Source: Otatea glauca
Taxonomy: Eukaryota; Streptophyta; Magnoliopsida; Poales; Poaceae
DNA length: 64,000 bases
Assembly: GCA_036346275.1 (NCBI GenBank)
Contig: CM070713.1
Coordinates: 74,640,382-74,704,381 of the forward strand
Reading direction: 5' to 3'
Shown: piece by piece, positions 35,607-48,000 of the stretch
Numbering within the stretch: position 1 is the first letter of the stretch
Layout of the letters: the number at the start of each line of letters is the position of its first letter
The notes under the pieces: model-generated
Databases searched by the model: none
What the model saw: only the letters and a program-made list of their open reading frames with translations
Told to the model about the DNA's origin: nothing
Translations under genes and position numbers: made by a program

Positions 35607-36002
35607 TTACTATATATATTTAATCCAAAGCTACTTCAGTAGGAATTAGACGGAATAGCAAAGTACTAGTAGCTGGGAACAACCAACCAGCCAACGGAGC
35701 ATATCCTACGTACAAACTTCCTTCTTCGCTATTTCAGAAAAAAAAAATCTTCCTTCTTTACAAAATTGAATCCGTGCCCCTGACGCTGAAGCCCGGCCCC
35801 TCCCTCCTCCCTCTCATCGGATCCGAAACCCACGCGAAAAAATCGGCCCGGAAAAAGTCGAGGAAAGAGAACAGACGCTGAAGGGAAACTATACTCGGGC
35901 TCGAAACGAAACCCTAACCCTAGCTCCGTCCAGTCCGCCGCCGTCGCTTATCGCCGGAGGTCTCCCCCGACGTCGCCGTCTTCTCCGAGGGCTCCGGCTG
36001 CC

Positions 36003-36032
36003 ATGCGTCCCTCCCCGGCTGAGGCGTTATGA
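36003..36032 (+). promoter_or_regulatory. Upstream ORF overlapping the PHD-gene start
   Basis: An ATG at 36003 opens a frame of nine codons that ends in TGA at 36030-36032. The stop overlaps the main start codon as ATGA (36029-36032). Such an overlap would make translation of the main frame depend on reinitiation or leaky scanning. Whether 36003 lies in the mature leader depends on the true transcription start. Confidence 0.5.
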
Positions 36033-39000
36033 GCGGCGCCCGCGCCGAGGGTTCGCCGGAGGGGGCGCCCCCCGGCGTCGGCGTCGACCTGTACGCGCAG
36101 GCCAGGAAGGCCCTGTCCTTGCGCACGCCGTTCGAGGGCGAGGAGGCGGCGTCTAGGGTTCCGACGTTGCCCGCGCGGCTCGTGAGCTGGGCAGGGCCAG
36201 GAGACGGGCGGAAGAAGCATAAGAAGGCTCAACCTCCGGATGTGGCTGCTGGGGAGCATCCACCACAGCCAGCTACAGCGCCCTCTGCAAAGGCAGGCGT
36301 GTGGGAGCAGTTTGAGGCGTATTTTAGGCCAGTAACCTTGGATGATATTGATATATTAATGCCAAAGTTTCCATTCAGCTACGGTGAGTTCGATTCATGC
36401 ATCCTCATACCATTTGTGGGCAGTGGTAAGGAATTAGTGATCGAAGCTCAGACATTTGACGTGGCCGTGGCTGAAACAAGCTCGTACTTGGGTGTTGGTG
36501 GTGAAGAAGTGGTCAGTTCCAAAGAGCGTAGTGGGCTGAGTGTGGATTTGGTTAGTAACAAAGAGCGGAGTGAGCAAAGTGTTGAGCAGGGCATACATGA
36601 TGTGGTTGTGCAACAGTTGGTTAGTAACAGAGAGCGCAGCGAGCATAGTGTAGAGCAGGGCATACGTGAAGTGGTTATTCAACAGGAAGAGTGGCCATTG
36701 GAAATGGAGCCAGCTGTTAGCAGCAGGTGCATTGTGTCGCCAAAATGTGGAGAGGAGGCAGGAACATCACTGAATTGGCTGCTAGGAGCAAAGGAGCGAT
36801 TTGTGCTCACTTCAGAGCGGCCCAATAAGAAGAGGAAGCTCTTAGGTGTAGATGCTGGGTTAGAGCAGCTTGTGCTGCTTCCATACGTGGGAGCTGAGGC
36901 TGGGTCAATCTGTGATGTTTGCTGTATGGGAGAGAGTGGTGTGGTGTCCAATAGGATACTTCATTGCAACAACTGCAAGGTTTCTGTACACCAGAAGTGT
37001 TATGGTTTGCATGTTGTGCCAGATGGCCAGTGGTTGTGTGCTTGGTGTAAGTATTTGGAGTCGACAGGGCAGTTATCAAAGAAAGATGCAGGCAGCACCC
37101 TGCCATTGCCTTGTTTGTTATGCCCGAAGGAGAAAGGGGCCTTAAAACCTGTAAAAAGGGAGCCTAATCGAACTGCAGATGGAGGCAGCATAAAATTTGT
37201 GCACTTGTTTTGTAGTCTTTGGACACCAGAGGTTCTTGTGGAGGACATGGAATCAATGGAGCCTGTTACTAATATTGGAAGTGTCCAAGAGAATCGGATG
37301 AAACTGGTGTGCAACATTTGCAAGGTTAAGCATGGTGCATGCGTTCGATGTAGCCATGGTATGTATTTTTATCCTATGTCTCACAGTATATGTATTGCAG
37401 AGAGTGTTGCTTTAGAACTGCAGTCTCATGTTGTATCACTCTTTACCAATATATGGAATTTGTGTACAGCACAAGTCTGCTTCACCTTTGCTATTAGACT
37501 TTTGACTTATGATACAGTGTTATCTTTGATGCTTAATAACTTGTATTTCTCCAATTTATAACTTCAAATTTCACTTCCGAATTAGAAGATATTTAACAAC
37601 TTTTGTCAGCCTTTTCCAACAAAAAATCATGCAATATGTTCACATGTGCTGAAGAGATAATTGTTGAAAATTAGGTGCAGAATGTTGTTCTCAATCAAGT
37701 ATGATAATCTGCTTTACCAGACTGGAGCACAAAATGCATGCTAAAATAGTCATGCAGTATAGCTTCTTTCTGGTGGTAACTTTCCACAGGAAGCATCCCT
37801 CATCTGAATGGAGGACTTCAAGAACTACTCTTTAACTCTTTGTGGGTCACATTGTGATGTGTGGTATAGTTTGTTGATCCTTTGTTCACATCACAAATAT
37901 TGTGATGATGTTTATTCGGTAAATGTATTTTGCTATATGTGCACTGTGGGAATTTGATAGAATTTATTTTTTCACGTATGACGAAATAGATCTACACTAG
38001 TTAACTACCGAGTTTTAATGGTACAATAATGCCAAATGTCCTTGATGTTTGTGGAAAATCTATCATGTCCTTTTTTTTAAATCCAGTAAGTTCTATCCCA
38101 TTTAAAATTTCAAATTTCCTACAATTTTTGTGGAAAATCTATGATGTTTATTTTCTCAATGGAGGACGTTCTATCCACTCTTACATTTTGAGTTTTGGAA
38201 TATGCACACACTTTAATCTTAAGGAATAAGTCCATTTTATACTCTCCAACTCCTGCCCGAGTCTGGATTTCAACCCTCTAACTCCATAACTGGGCATTTG
38301 ACACCCTTGAACTCTCAAAATTGGTGCAAAACAACTCCTCGCTCTAAACCAACATGGTTTTGGCTGCCGTGGTGTCCACATGTAGATGTGTCTGATGATT
38401 CATAAACAAAGCACCCTTCACCCATTCTCTCTCCCGCCTCTCTTCAACTGTGACAACGATATTTTAAATTTTTTTGTGCTAATTGAACTTTACTGACTCA
38501 ACAATATTTGTCCACATGGACTCCATGTCAGCGAATCATGTACAGGTAGAGGCCAAGTCAGCAAAAACCATGGTGGTCTAGGGCGAGGGGGTGTTCTGCA
38601 CCGGTTTTGATTGTTTGAGGGGCATTATATGCCTTGTTTTGGAGTTAACGGTTTGATTTCTTGACTCGAGCAAGGGTTGTTGTGGTTTGGGACGACAACA
38701 ACAACAACCAAGCTTTTTGTCTTAAACATATTGGGGTAGACTAGGAAAGAAACCCAATCAAAATCAATAAAACCCCCTAAACCTTCAATCTTGGGTCATG
38801 ATTCCGGTACGTGGATCACTAACTTTCATACACCCCTATCCAATGCTAAATCTTTGGGAACGTTCCAATCTTGCAAGTCTCTTTTAACTGCTTCTTCCCA
38901 TTTCAGTGTCGGTCGACCTCTGCCTCTTATGTTTTCGCAAAGACTTAAAATTCCACTACGCACCGGTGCCTCAGAGGCCTCTGTTAGAGATGTCCAAACC

Positions 39001-42000
39001 ATCTCAGACGATTTTGGACAAGCTTTTCTTCAATTGGTGCTACCCCAACCCTATGACGTATATCATCATTGCCGATTCGATCTCACCTTGTATGAGCACA
39101 GATCCATCGCAACATCAGTATCGCTGCTACACTCATCTTCTGTACATGCTGTTTTTTGTCGCCAAACACTCCGCTTCATACAACATCGCAGGTCTAATCA
39201 CCATCCTATAACTTACCCTTTAACTTTTGAGGGACTTTTCGATCACATGGGACACTCGATGCTTGGCGCCATTTCAACCACCCTACTTGTATCTTGTGGC
39301 TTACATTTTCGTCAATCTTGCTGTCACTCTGTAGCATCGATCCTAAATATCGAAAAGTTTCCTTCCTGGGTACTACTTTTCCATCCAGACTAACATCTCT
39401 ATCACCTGCCATAGTGTCGCTAAAAACACATCTCATATACTCAGTTTTAGTCCTACTAAGTCTAAAACCCTTTGATTCTAAAGCTGTGGTTTGGCACAGT
39501 GCCAAATACCAATGAATTTTATCTTCTTATGTAAGGTTGTAGGAATGAACGACACGTTTTCTCTTGAGTTTTGGGTTTGCCATATTCTCCTGTGTTCAAA
39601 CACCCTACCGTACATATTCTATTTGGATTTGCTTTTAGATGTGTAATGTGTTATATATGACTACTGTGCTTGCCATGTTTTTTTTTTATCATCCTGCTTC
39701 TTTTTTTTTGGAACATGGGATGCAGCGCTCGTGCTTGCCTAAATGCAGCCTTTTAGTGGGTTTTCCTTGACTTAAGTGGTTCCCTGTAATATTTTGTTAT
39801 GGCCTTGTGTTCTCCTGAATAGGCTAAGTTTTGTATTGACCAACTATGTTTCCTGTGATATTTTCTCATGGCCTTAACACAGCAGTAATCCTTCTTTGTG
39901 TTGATTGACTTCCTTGGCTTTGTGACTGACTATTTGTTGCCTGCAACATTTTGTTAGGCCTTACCACAATAGGATTCTCATTTACATCACAAACAGCGAG
40001 AACATACAACATGAATAATGTTTTGGTTCTGTTTGATACTTTGATGTCATTGCCCCATTGGGAATTGTGCTTCCGTAGTTAGCACTTAGCAGTTCAGTAA
40101 CTTGGATTTGTCCTTTAGGCTGTGGCAGTGGAACAAATAATGATTGTTACTAGTCATTGGTCTTGTGGTGAGAATTACAGAGTATTACAAGCAGAGTAGG
40201 TTATATGCCCTCTAGTTACAGTGCTTCCTGAGGACATTCCTCATGCATTTATCATCAGAGACCTAATTCATGGAGCATTTTGTTGATACTTGAGAGTTAG
40301 CTGACTTATTTAATCATTCTTGTACTTACGCCTTCAACCATTGTTCATTATGTGACTGGGGGAGCCTTTAAATTAATGAATACATCCTTCAATGATGCAT
40401 ACTGGGGGAGCCTTTAAATAAATGAATACATCCTTCAATGATGCATTGTTTATTCTCTATGAAGTTCTTATCATTCTGATGGGCATCTCTTGAAAGGATA
40501 GATTCCATATCGCTTTTAAGTTCTTAACTCGAGAAATATTCTCTTAAATACCCCAATATCCCGAGCTCTATTGGACAGATTGAGAAAGTGGTGACCGGTG
40601 AATTATATCTTAAAAGTTGTTCATATATGATGTATTGTGTAACAAAAACATTTTCTGTTTTGAGTTTTCTTGGCATTTTTTCCATCAACTTTTGTGCCAC
40701 TTAAAATTAATATCACCTTTTTATCTTTAACCATGCTAAAGAAATATTAGTGTTTGGTTACTATCAAATTATCCATACAACTTACGCATTTTTCTAGGTT
40801 GCTAAGTTCCATGTGGTTTTCAGGGACATGTCGTACAGCCTTTCATCCTATATGTGCGCGAGATTCCAAGCATCAAATGGAGATATGGGGAAAATCTGGA
40901 CATCCTAATGTAAGATAATTTTCTTCAGGTTGTCGCCTCTAGCCTTATTTAGGTCGCTTCTGTTAATTTTTCTTGTTCCTTTGTAGGTCGAGCTGAGAGC
41001 ATTTTGCTCAGAGCATTCTGGAGTTGGATACATCAACTCTGTAGGGAAAAGTAACAATGTATCTGAGCCAAAAGAAGCAAACCTTATAACTGGAAAGATA
41101 CCAAAACTAAGATTCACACGCAAGAACAAGGACAAATTCATGAACTATGAAACCAGTCGCTTTAACTCTGATAACCTTATCAAAGTAGAGACCATGGAGC
41201 AAGGTGGTTTGCCCCATACCATTAGAAGTTCAGATACCCAAGCAATCGAAAGCATGGAAATGGATACTGATCATCCATCAATTGGTGGGAATCTTATAAG
41301 AAGTTCTGGTGATATTGCTGTAGTGCTTAGGAAGGTAATTGCTACTCATTCAAAGTCCAGTTAGGACTCAGGCATTTACTGCTTAACTTGTGTCAAGAAA
41401 AAAATTAATGTCTATACTGTGTTTGCAGCTAATAGACGGAGGCAAGGTTAGTGTTGGTGATATAGCATCTGAAGTGGGTATTTCTTCGGAATCCTTGGAA
41501 GCTGCTCTCGTGGTACTCTGGAAATAGCTTATGCTTACTACGTCAAATTTATTTACGAGCTCTTTTGCTAATTCTCTGATTCTCAGGGTGAAACTACCAC
41601 ATTTTCCCATGGTTTGAAGTTGAAAATTATCAAGTGGCTTCAAAATTCAGCACATATGCCAGCTGTTCAAGCAAGGACTCTTAAAGGGAGCTCAGTTGTG
41701 GTGCAAGGTCCTGCTGTAACGAAACCCTCACCAACAAGATCTAAAGATGATAATAATATGATTCTGAAAAATAACAAAGCAATATGTACAACCGGAGTAA
41801 CTCCTTTGCAAAATGGAAACAAAAGGATGGTTAAAGAAGGTGCTGATCGTGAGTGTTCCCCTGCTGAAGATTTTGCAAAAGAATCTACTAGAAGTTTGTC
41901 CCCGGTTGGAAGCAAGGATACTTCAATGGAAGAGCACGAAAAATTGGTAAGAAAAACTACTTTTGAGTATCCTGTAAAGCTTTGTTTGTGTGTTTGTGTC

Positions 42001-45000
42001 TTGCCTCCGAACTGGTGTCAAACATGAAATATCAGTGTGCAGATGGTGGTTTCCTTCAATTTTTCCACCTGAATGTCTGGCAACAGGCATTAAAAGTTTG
42101 TGACCACCTTCATTGACAACGTGTGCGCATGTATATCTAGTTTCCTGCCAGATTTAGGGTGTTGGAGAAATTATAGTGATTATACATGCAAATTAGAGAG
42201 ATTCTATTGGTTTTTTTTTTAAGGGATGGAGATATCTTTAGTTGCTCCAATTGGATTTTTTTTTCAAATCCCACAAGGTCAAGTGGCTTAGTTGATATAT
42301 GCATATGCTGTTTGTCAACCACTGATTGTGTAGGATTTTAAGGACCTACTTTGTGCTAAATGACAAGTATATTATCTGAAATTCAATACTCCCTCCGGTC
42401 ACAAAAGTAAGTCGTTTTGGGTAACGGTAGACTGTAGCCAAATATTATAAACTTTGGCTATCAATATCTTTTTGAATATTTACAATGGGTACATGAAAAT
42501 GATACAGGTAAATTTGTCTCGACAAGTACTTTCATAATATTATAATTTTAATAGGTTTTATAATATATTAAACAGAAACGAGTGATCAAAGTTGCATTTT
42601 GGGGACCGCGTCGATGTCCAAAACGACTTATTTTTGTGACTAGAGGGAGTATACAACGATTTTGGTAGATGAGGCTTTTATTGACCTCAACATATTGATT
42701 GACCCTTAAATGTAAGGAAGACTTCCACAATTCTGCCAACTTGGTAGTAAGTGTATGGATCAATGGAATCTTCAGCTCTCTCTCTCTCTCTCTCTCTCTC
42801 TCTGCTGAGCGTTGGCTTTTAAGGCGTCTTCTTAATTTTCATCACAAAGAGTTCAATTGAGACAATGTCTAACTGATGGCATTTAGTTCTGTCATCATCG
42901 TCATTTGTGTCCCCCAATTTTGCTAATGTTGCGGTCTCCAAGTTACCTTCTCGGAGTAGGTGGCTGTGCTGTCATTATTTTACGATCTTAAGGAAATAAT
43001 CTTTCATCATGGATGCAATTTGATTTCCATCCTTGTGACAGATATCGAACAACATCTCTGGCAATAAAGAATTTGGTACTTTCATGGAGATACCAAATGA
43101 AATGGAAGGTAAAATCTTTCGGTGAACTACTACTTCTGAATTTTTATCTCATTTTTTTGCATGATCTCTAGACCCTAGAGAGCATTTTCATTGTTTGCTG
43201 GCTTATCCTTCTGTGCTGGAAGTTCAGTTTCCTTCTGGTTAATTGTTCCTTTACAGCTAACTTTGTGAATTTTCTCAGCCTACTTGGAATCCTCGTTTTG
43301 TTTTTATGAGGCATGTTGATGATTGCAAAATTGCAACTTGCAAGTGTGTATTTCTCATTCTCTTTATGTGTTGATTTTGGACCAACATGAGATATCACTA
43401 CTCTTTAAGTTGTTAACTAGATTACAAGGTAGGTTCAGTATTATTATTCTCGGAAATATTGCAACGGCTGTAACAGTGCTGTTCTGTTGTTCTACATTTA
43501 TATTTGTGGGTATTTGAGGCTATTATATGGACGCCTTCTCAAATTTTTCTGTATTGGATATGACCAAATTTCCCCAATTGTTGCTGCAATACAAGTGCTA
43601 TACGGCAGCTCATTGTCCTTTTTTCTGTTCCAGGGGAAATACCAATGCTAACAGTTGCCATTTCCTGAGATATTATCCTTCTTTTATCATTATGTACAAG
43701 GAATACAAAGTAACCTGTAATTTACAATATATTGATTAGTCCAAATAGAGATGGAAGTGTTCTCTTTGTGCACCACAGTACCTGTAATTTGCAATATTTT
43801 GATTAGCCCAAATAGAGATGAAAGTGTTCTCTTTGTGCACCACAGTGTGCTTTACTTGGTAGACCAACTCACTGTAAGGCCACTTTGTGGTTGTTGTGCT
43901 GTGCCGCACTGCGCTGCATAATCTAGTTAGTTACGACTTACGAGAGATTCCCGATTCCAGTAAGATCATGCTGTTATGTCTCCAAAAAAGAAGTTTTCAA
44001 CTAATTATTATATCCAAAAGTAGAGAAATATATGCGCTTTTTGAAAAGCCACTACAATGCTAAATGAATTGTTAAGTACTGGAACTATTTTTTATTCTTC
44101 GAGTTGAAGTCATAGCTAGTCTTTTGCAATGATTATGGTGGCTGTACATTTTCAAGGTGTAATGACTATATTTGGATTGCTCACCCGGTTTCATTTTTTT
44201 TTGTTGGCTCAAATGATCTGATACACACTAAAAATAGGTGAAATTTAAGGCATTACATTTGCTTATCATGCTTTACTTGGTTGGCCAGCTCAGTTACAAT
44301 CCCTGGGAACTATTGATTTGAAATCTTACAGTTGAAGTCATAGCTAGCCTTTTGTAAAGATTAGGTGGCTCGGAAATTTTAGGTGTAAAGCTTTTCCCCC
44401 CCTCCTAGTAATAATCTGATACATAAACATGATAAAAATTTGTGAAATTGCTCATCAAAGTTACAGAAATTCTCACATTAATTATTAGAAATTCTCACCT
44501 AAATATGAGGGTTATAACTCTTATTCTTGCAATAAGGATTGTCATATATACATTACAGTATTAGCTTTTAGTAGATATGTTTTATTTAAAAAACTATTAG
44601 CAGAATTATTCACAAAACTGTGGTATTTTTCTAGTTCTTACAATATGTTATTAACAGGTACATCACTTGGAAGGAAAAGTAATGACTTGACTAAGGCTGA
44701 ACTTGGCTCGGAATTGGAGGAGGGCGTCTCTTCATTGGATCAGTGTTATTCTCAGGGCGATAATGCTAAACATGGGTTGAATTCAGTTGAAAATGGCGTC
44801 TGCAGTCATCATGATTGTAATATGGATCATGTTTGCGGACAACCTCGCTTCAAGTAAGATGCAAACCATTTTTGCATGAACCATGAAGGCCCTCCTGGAT
44901 GTTGTTAACCGCTGTCTTGCTTCATGCAGCTTTGATGATTCTCATTATATTCATCCATTCATAAAGAAAAATATGGCTCATCTTTGGGGTCATACTTTCA

Positions 45001-48000
45001 AGAAGAATAAGCAGGCACCATGTCACCCTGGTAAATTCTTAATGGTTGCTACGATTAATTATGTAGCAATGATTTACAATTGCTAATAATAATGTTATAT
45101 ATCATGCTTTAACTGAACCTACTTTCCTTTGTCAAATATTACTAGAAGAGCCATTATGTTCTTCTGATGAGAAAAGGCCTGTGGATTCCTCAATAAAACT
45201 TGCGGAAACAACAGAAATTGCTGTGACAGATCAAGTTTCAGAAGCAAAGTCCTTAGGAATCCTTGAGCACTCTCCTGATGATGAAGTAGAAGGAGAAATG
45301 GTGTACTTACAAACTAGGCTGCTTGACAATGCTGTTGTTCTGAAACACAGATACGGTAAGATTTCGTCAGTTTATTTATTATGTGTATCCTTTACACTTC
45401 CTGTGAGTTTATGGAATAACCAAACCTTGTCGCTGCTTCTGTTGCTCGTTTTACTTCAATGCCCGTCTTGCTTCAACACTGCCTATGATTCTGTCCCCAT
45501 AGTGAAGTTCTTGTTTCCTCAGTTTTCTGAATCACTTTACACTTGAATTTTACAGAAGATTTAATAGTAAAGGTTGTCCAGAATCTTTCTCGCGAGTTGG
45601 ATGCTTTCAGTAAAAGAAAATGGGACTTCATCCTTGTCAATCAGTTTCTTCGTGATGTTAGAGAAGCAAAGAAACATGGGAGAAAAGAGAAGAGGCACAA
45701 AGAAGCTCAGGCTATACTAGCTGCAGCTGCAGCTGCTGTTGCAGCCTCATCTCGTAACTCCACTGTGAGAAAAGATGCAAATGATGATGGAGTACTTGTT
45801 AATCAAGAGGTTTATTGCTGTATTTTGATTGGTCAATTAACAAATTATTATGTGTTGCAGTGGCCACCTCTTTTAGTTTATTTCTTCTTCACTTGTAGAG
45901 TTGTCCAAAATTTGGTGCTGGATCTTCAAGAGTTGGCCAGCGGACTTCTTCATTGCCACGGACCAAGGACTCATCAAAGCCATCCAATAGCAAAGTTTCA
46001 CCAGATATTAACTTTGGCATTTTTCATATGCCAATTATTTCAAAAGAAAATGCACTCTACTGTGATGTATGCATGCGAAGTGAAACTGTGTTGAACCGAA
46101 TATTTGTCTGCTCCAGATGCAAGGTGCTTTGGATTTTGTTGAGTTTTGAAGTATTATATTTCGTTGTGTTATTAACTTTGATCTGTTCAACAGGCTGCTG
46201 TCCACATAGATTGCTACAGAAATGTGGGGAACTCTACTGGTCCCTGGAAGTGTGAACTTTGCGAAGATATTTCATCGGATGCTGCTAGCACTAGTGATCA
46301 GTCGGATTGCAATGTCACAAACTTATCCTTGGTACAGTGTGGTCTGTGCCATGGAACATCTGGTGCTTTTAGAAAGACTGCAGATGGGCAGTGGATTCAT
46401 GCTTTCTGTGCTGAGGTACTTAAATGATTATCACCTTTTTGTTTCCATATGACTTCCTCTTTGAGTTTTAATTTTTCTAATATTTCATTAGTGGTTGTTG
46501 GAGACCAAGTACGTGAGAGGACAAGATAGCCCGGTCAATGGAATGGTACTCTTCTCTGTCCAGCATTGCAGTTCCTCCTAGGTTTCATTTTCAGGAATAA
46601 ATGGAACCTTTAATTATTTTTGTTCATATAATCAGAACCTGTTGTTGTTTCTCACTGTTATGATATCATGTTATATTGTATCAGGAAAGCCTTGTAAAGG
46701 AGAAAGATACTTGCTGTGTCTGCCTCCGCAATGCTGGCGTGTGTCTAAAGGTATATCAAGATCTTTGCCTCTTTATCTAATTCAGAGCATGAAGAGGCCA
46801 AGCACTTAGAATCTTCATAATTTTGTCTCTTTGTACCATGCAGTGCAATAGTGGGGACTGCCAATCTACTTTTCATCCTTCTTGTGCTAGACATGCTGGT
46901 TTCTACATGAACACAAAAGGGTTCGGTAGTATGTTGCAGCACAAAGCATATTGCGGCAAACACAGCATAGAGCAGAAAGAGGTAAGTGTAGCATCAGAGC
47001 TATTTTGGAGTAATAGATCTCTTTTTTAGTACCTAAGACCAGGGTTGACTATTCTCCTTATATGCTGCAAATAAGGGCCTGTTTGGGGGAGCTGTGGCTG
47101 GGCTAAAAAGCTGCTTTTGATTTGCTGGGCTGTAAAGCAGCTGTAGCTGGCGGCTGTGGCTTTTTTTGTTATGCTGTTTGGCAAACTGCCTGCTGCAGCT
47201 GTAGCTTTTGAGGGCTAATCGAAATGGAAGGTAGCAACATAGTGAAGTATAGCGGCATCCGAGTGAGGAGGTGACATGGAGGCGGCGAGGCGGGGTGGCA
47301 AAGGTTGGGAAGACGGAGTGAGCGAGTTAGGAGGAATTCAAGTAAAGCCACAGCTGAAAAGCTCCTCCTCAGCAGCTGCAGCTTTTAGGGGTGCTTCTGC
47401 TGTGGTTTAGCTTCCCAGCTGCTTTGCAGCCATGCTGTTTGGGGGAGCTTTTAGCCCAAAGCTGAAGCACAGCTCCCCCAAACAGACCCTAAATCTGTTG
47501 CTATCATAGGAAGGGAACTTGGTCCCCTGCCTCACATGTATAACAAAGTGACAGCTTAAATGTAGCGTTAAACTTTTGTCATAATGACGAAAAACAAAGG
47601 GGATGGATGAGGATTAGTGTAATTGTACGTCCAATTTGCTAGCTTGGTGGCATATTCTTGGATTTGTTGATTTGAATTTTCCTTCCCACATGGACTGAAA
47701 GGGGACATATTTATTATGTATGACAATCCTGTATTTGGTGAAGTTATTTTTTGTATCTTTGCTTTTCAAAATTCATGCAGGCTGATGCCGAACAATATGG
47801 ACTGGAGGAACTCAAAAGCTTGAAAAGGATGAGGGTTAGTATATCTGATATATACTTTATTTGTTTTCCTAATTTGATTGGTAAAATACAATATTTTGCT
47901 CATTTGATATAAAAAGTTTCAAGTACTTTAAATACTTGTATACTTCTTTCTTGCAGAGGTCTTTCTTTATTTTATATTATTTAAATGTTAATAGTCATCT

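Noticed and set aside
36434..37323. Minus-strand frames across PHD-gene exon 1
   Set aside because: Shadows of the coding exon. Their repeated residues mirror the 69-bp repeat on the plus strand.
40905..41141. Minus-strand frame across PHD-gene exon 3
   Set aside because: It is the antisense shadow of a supported exon. It was only useful for seeing similarity with the relic at 16004-16200.
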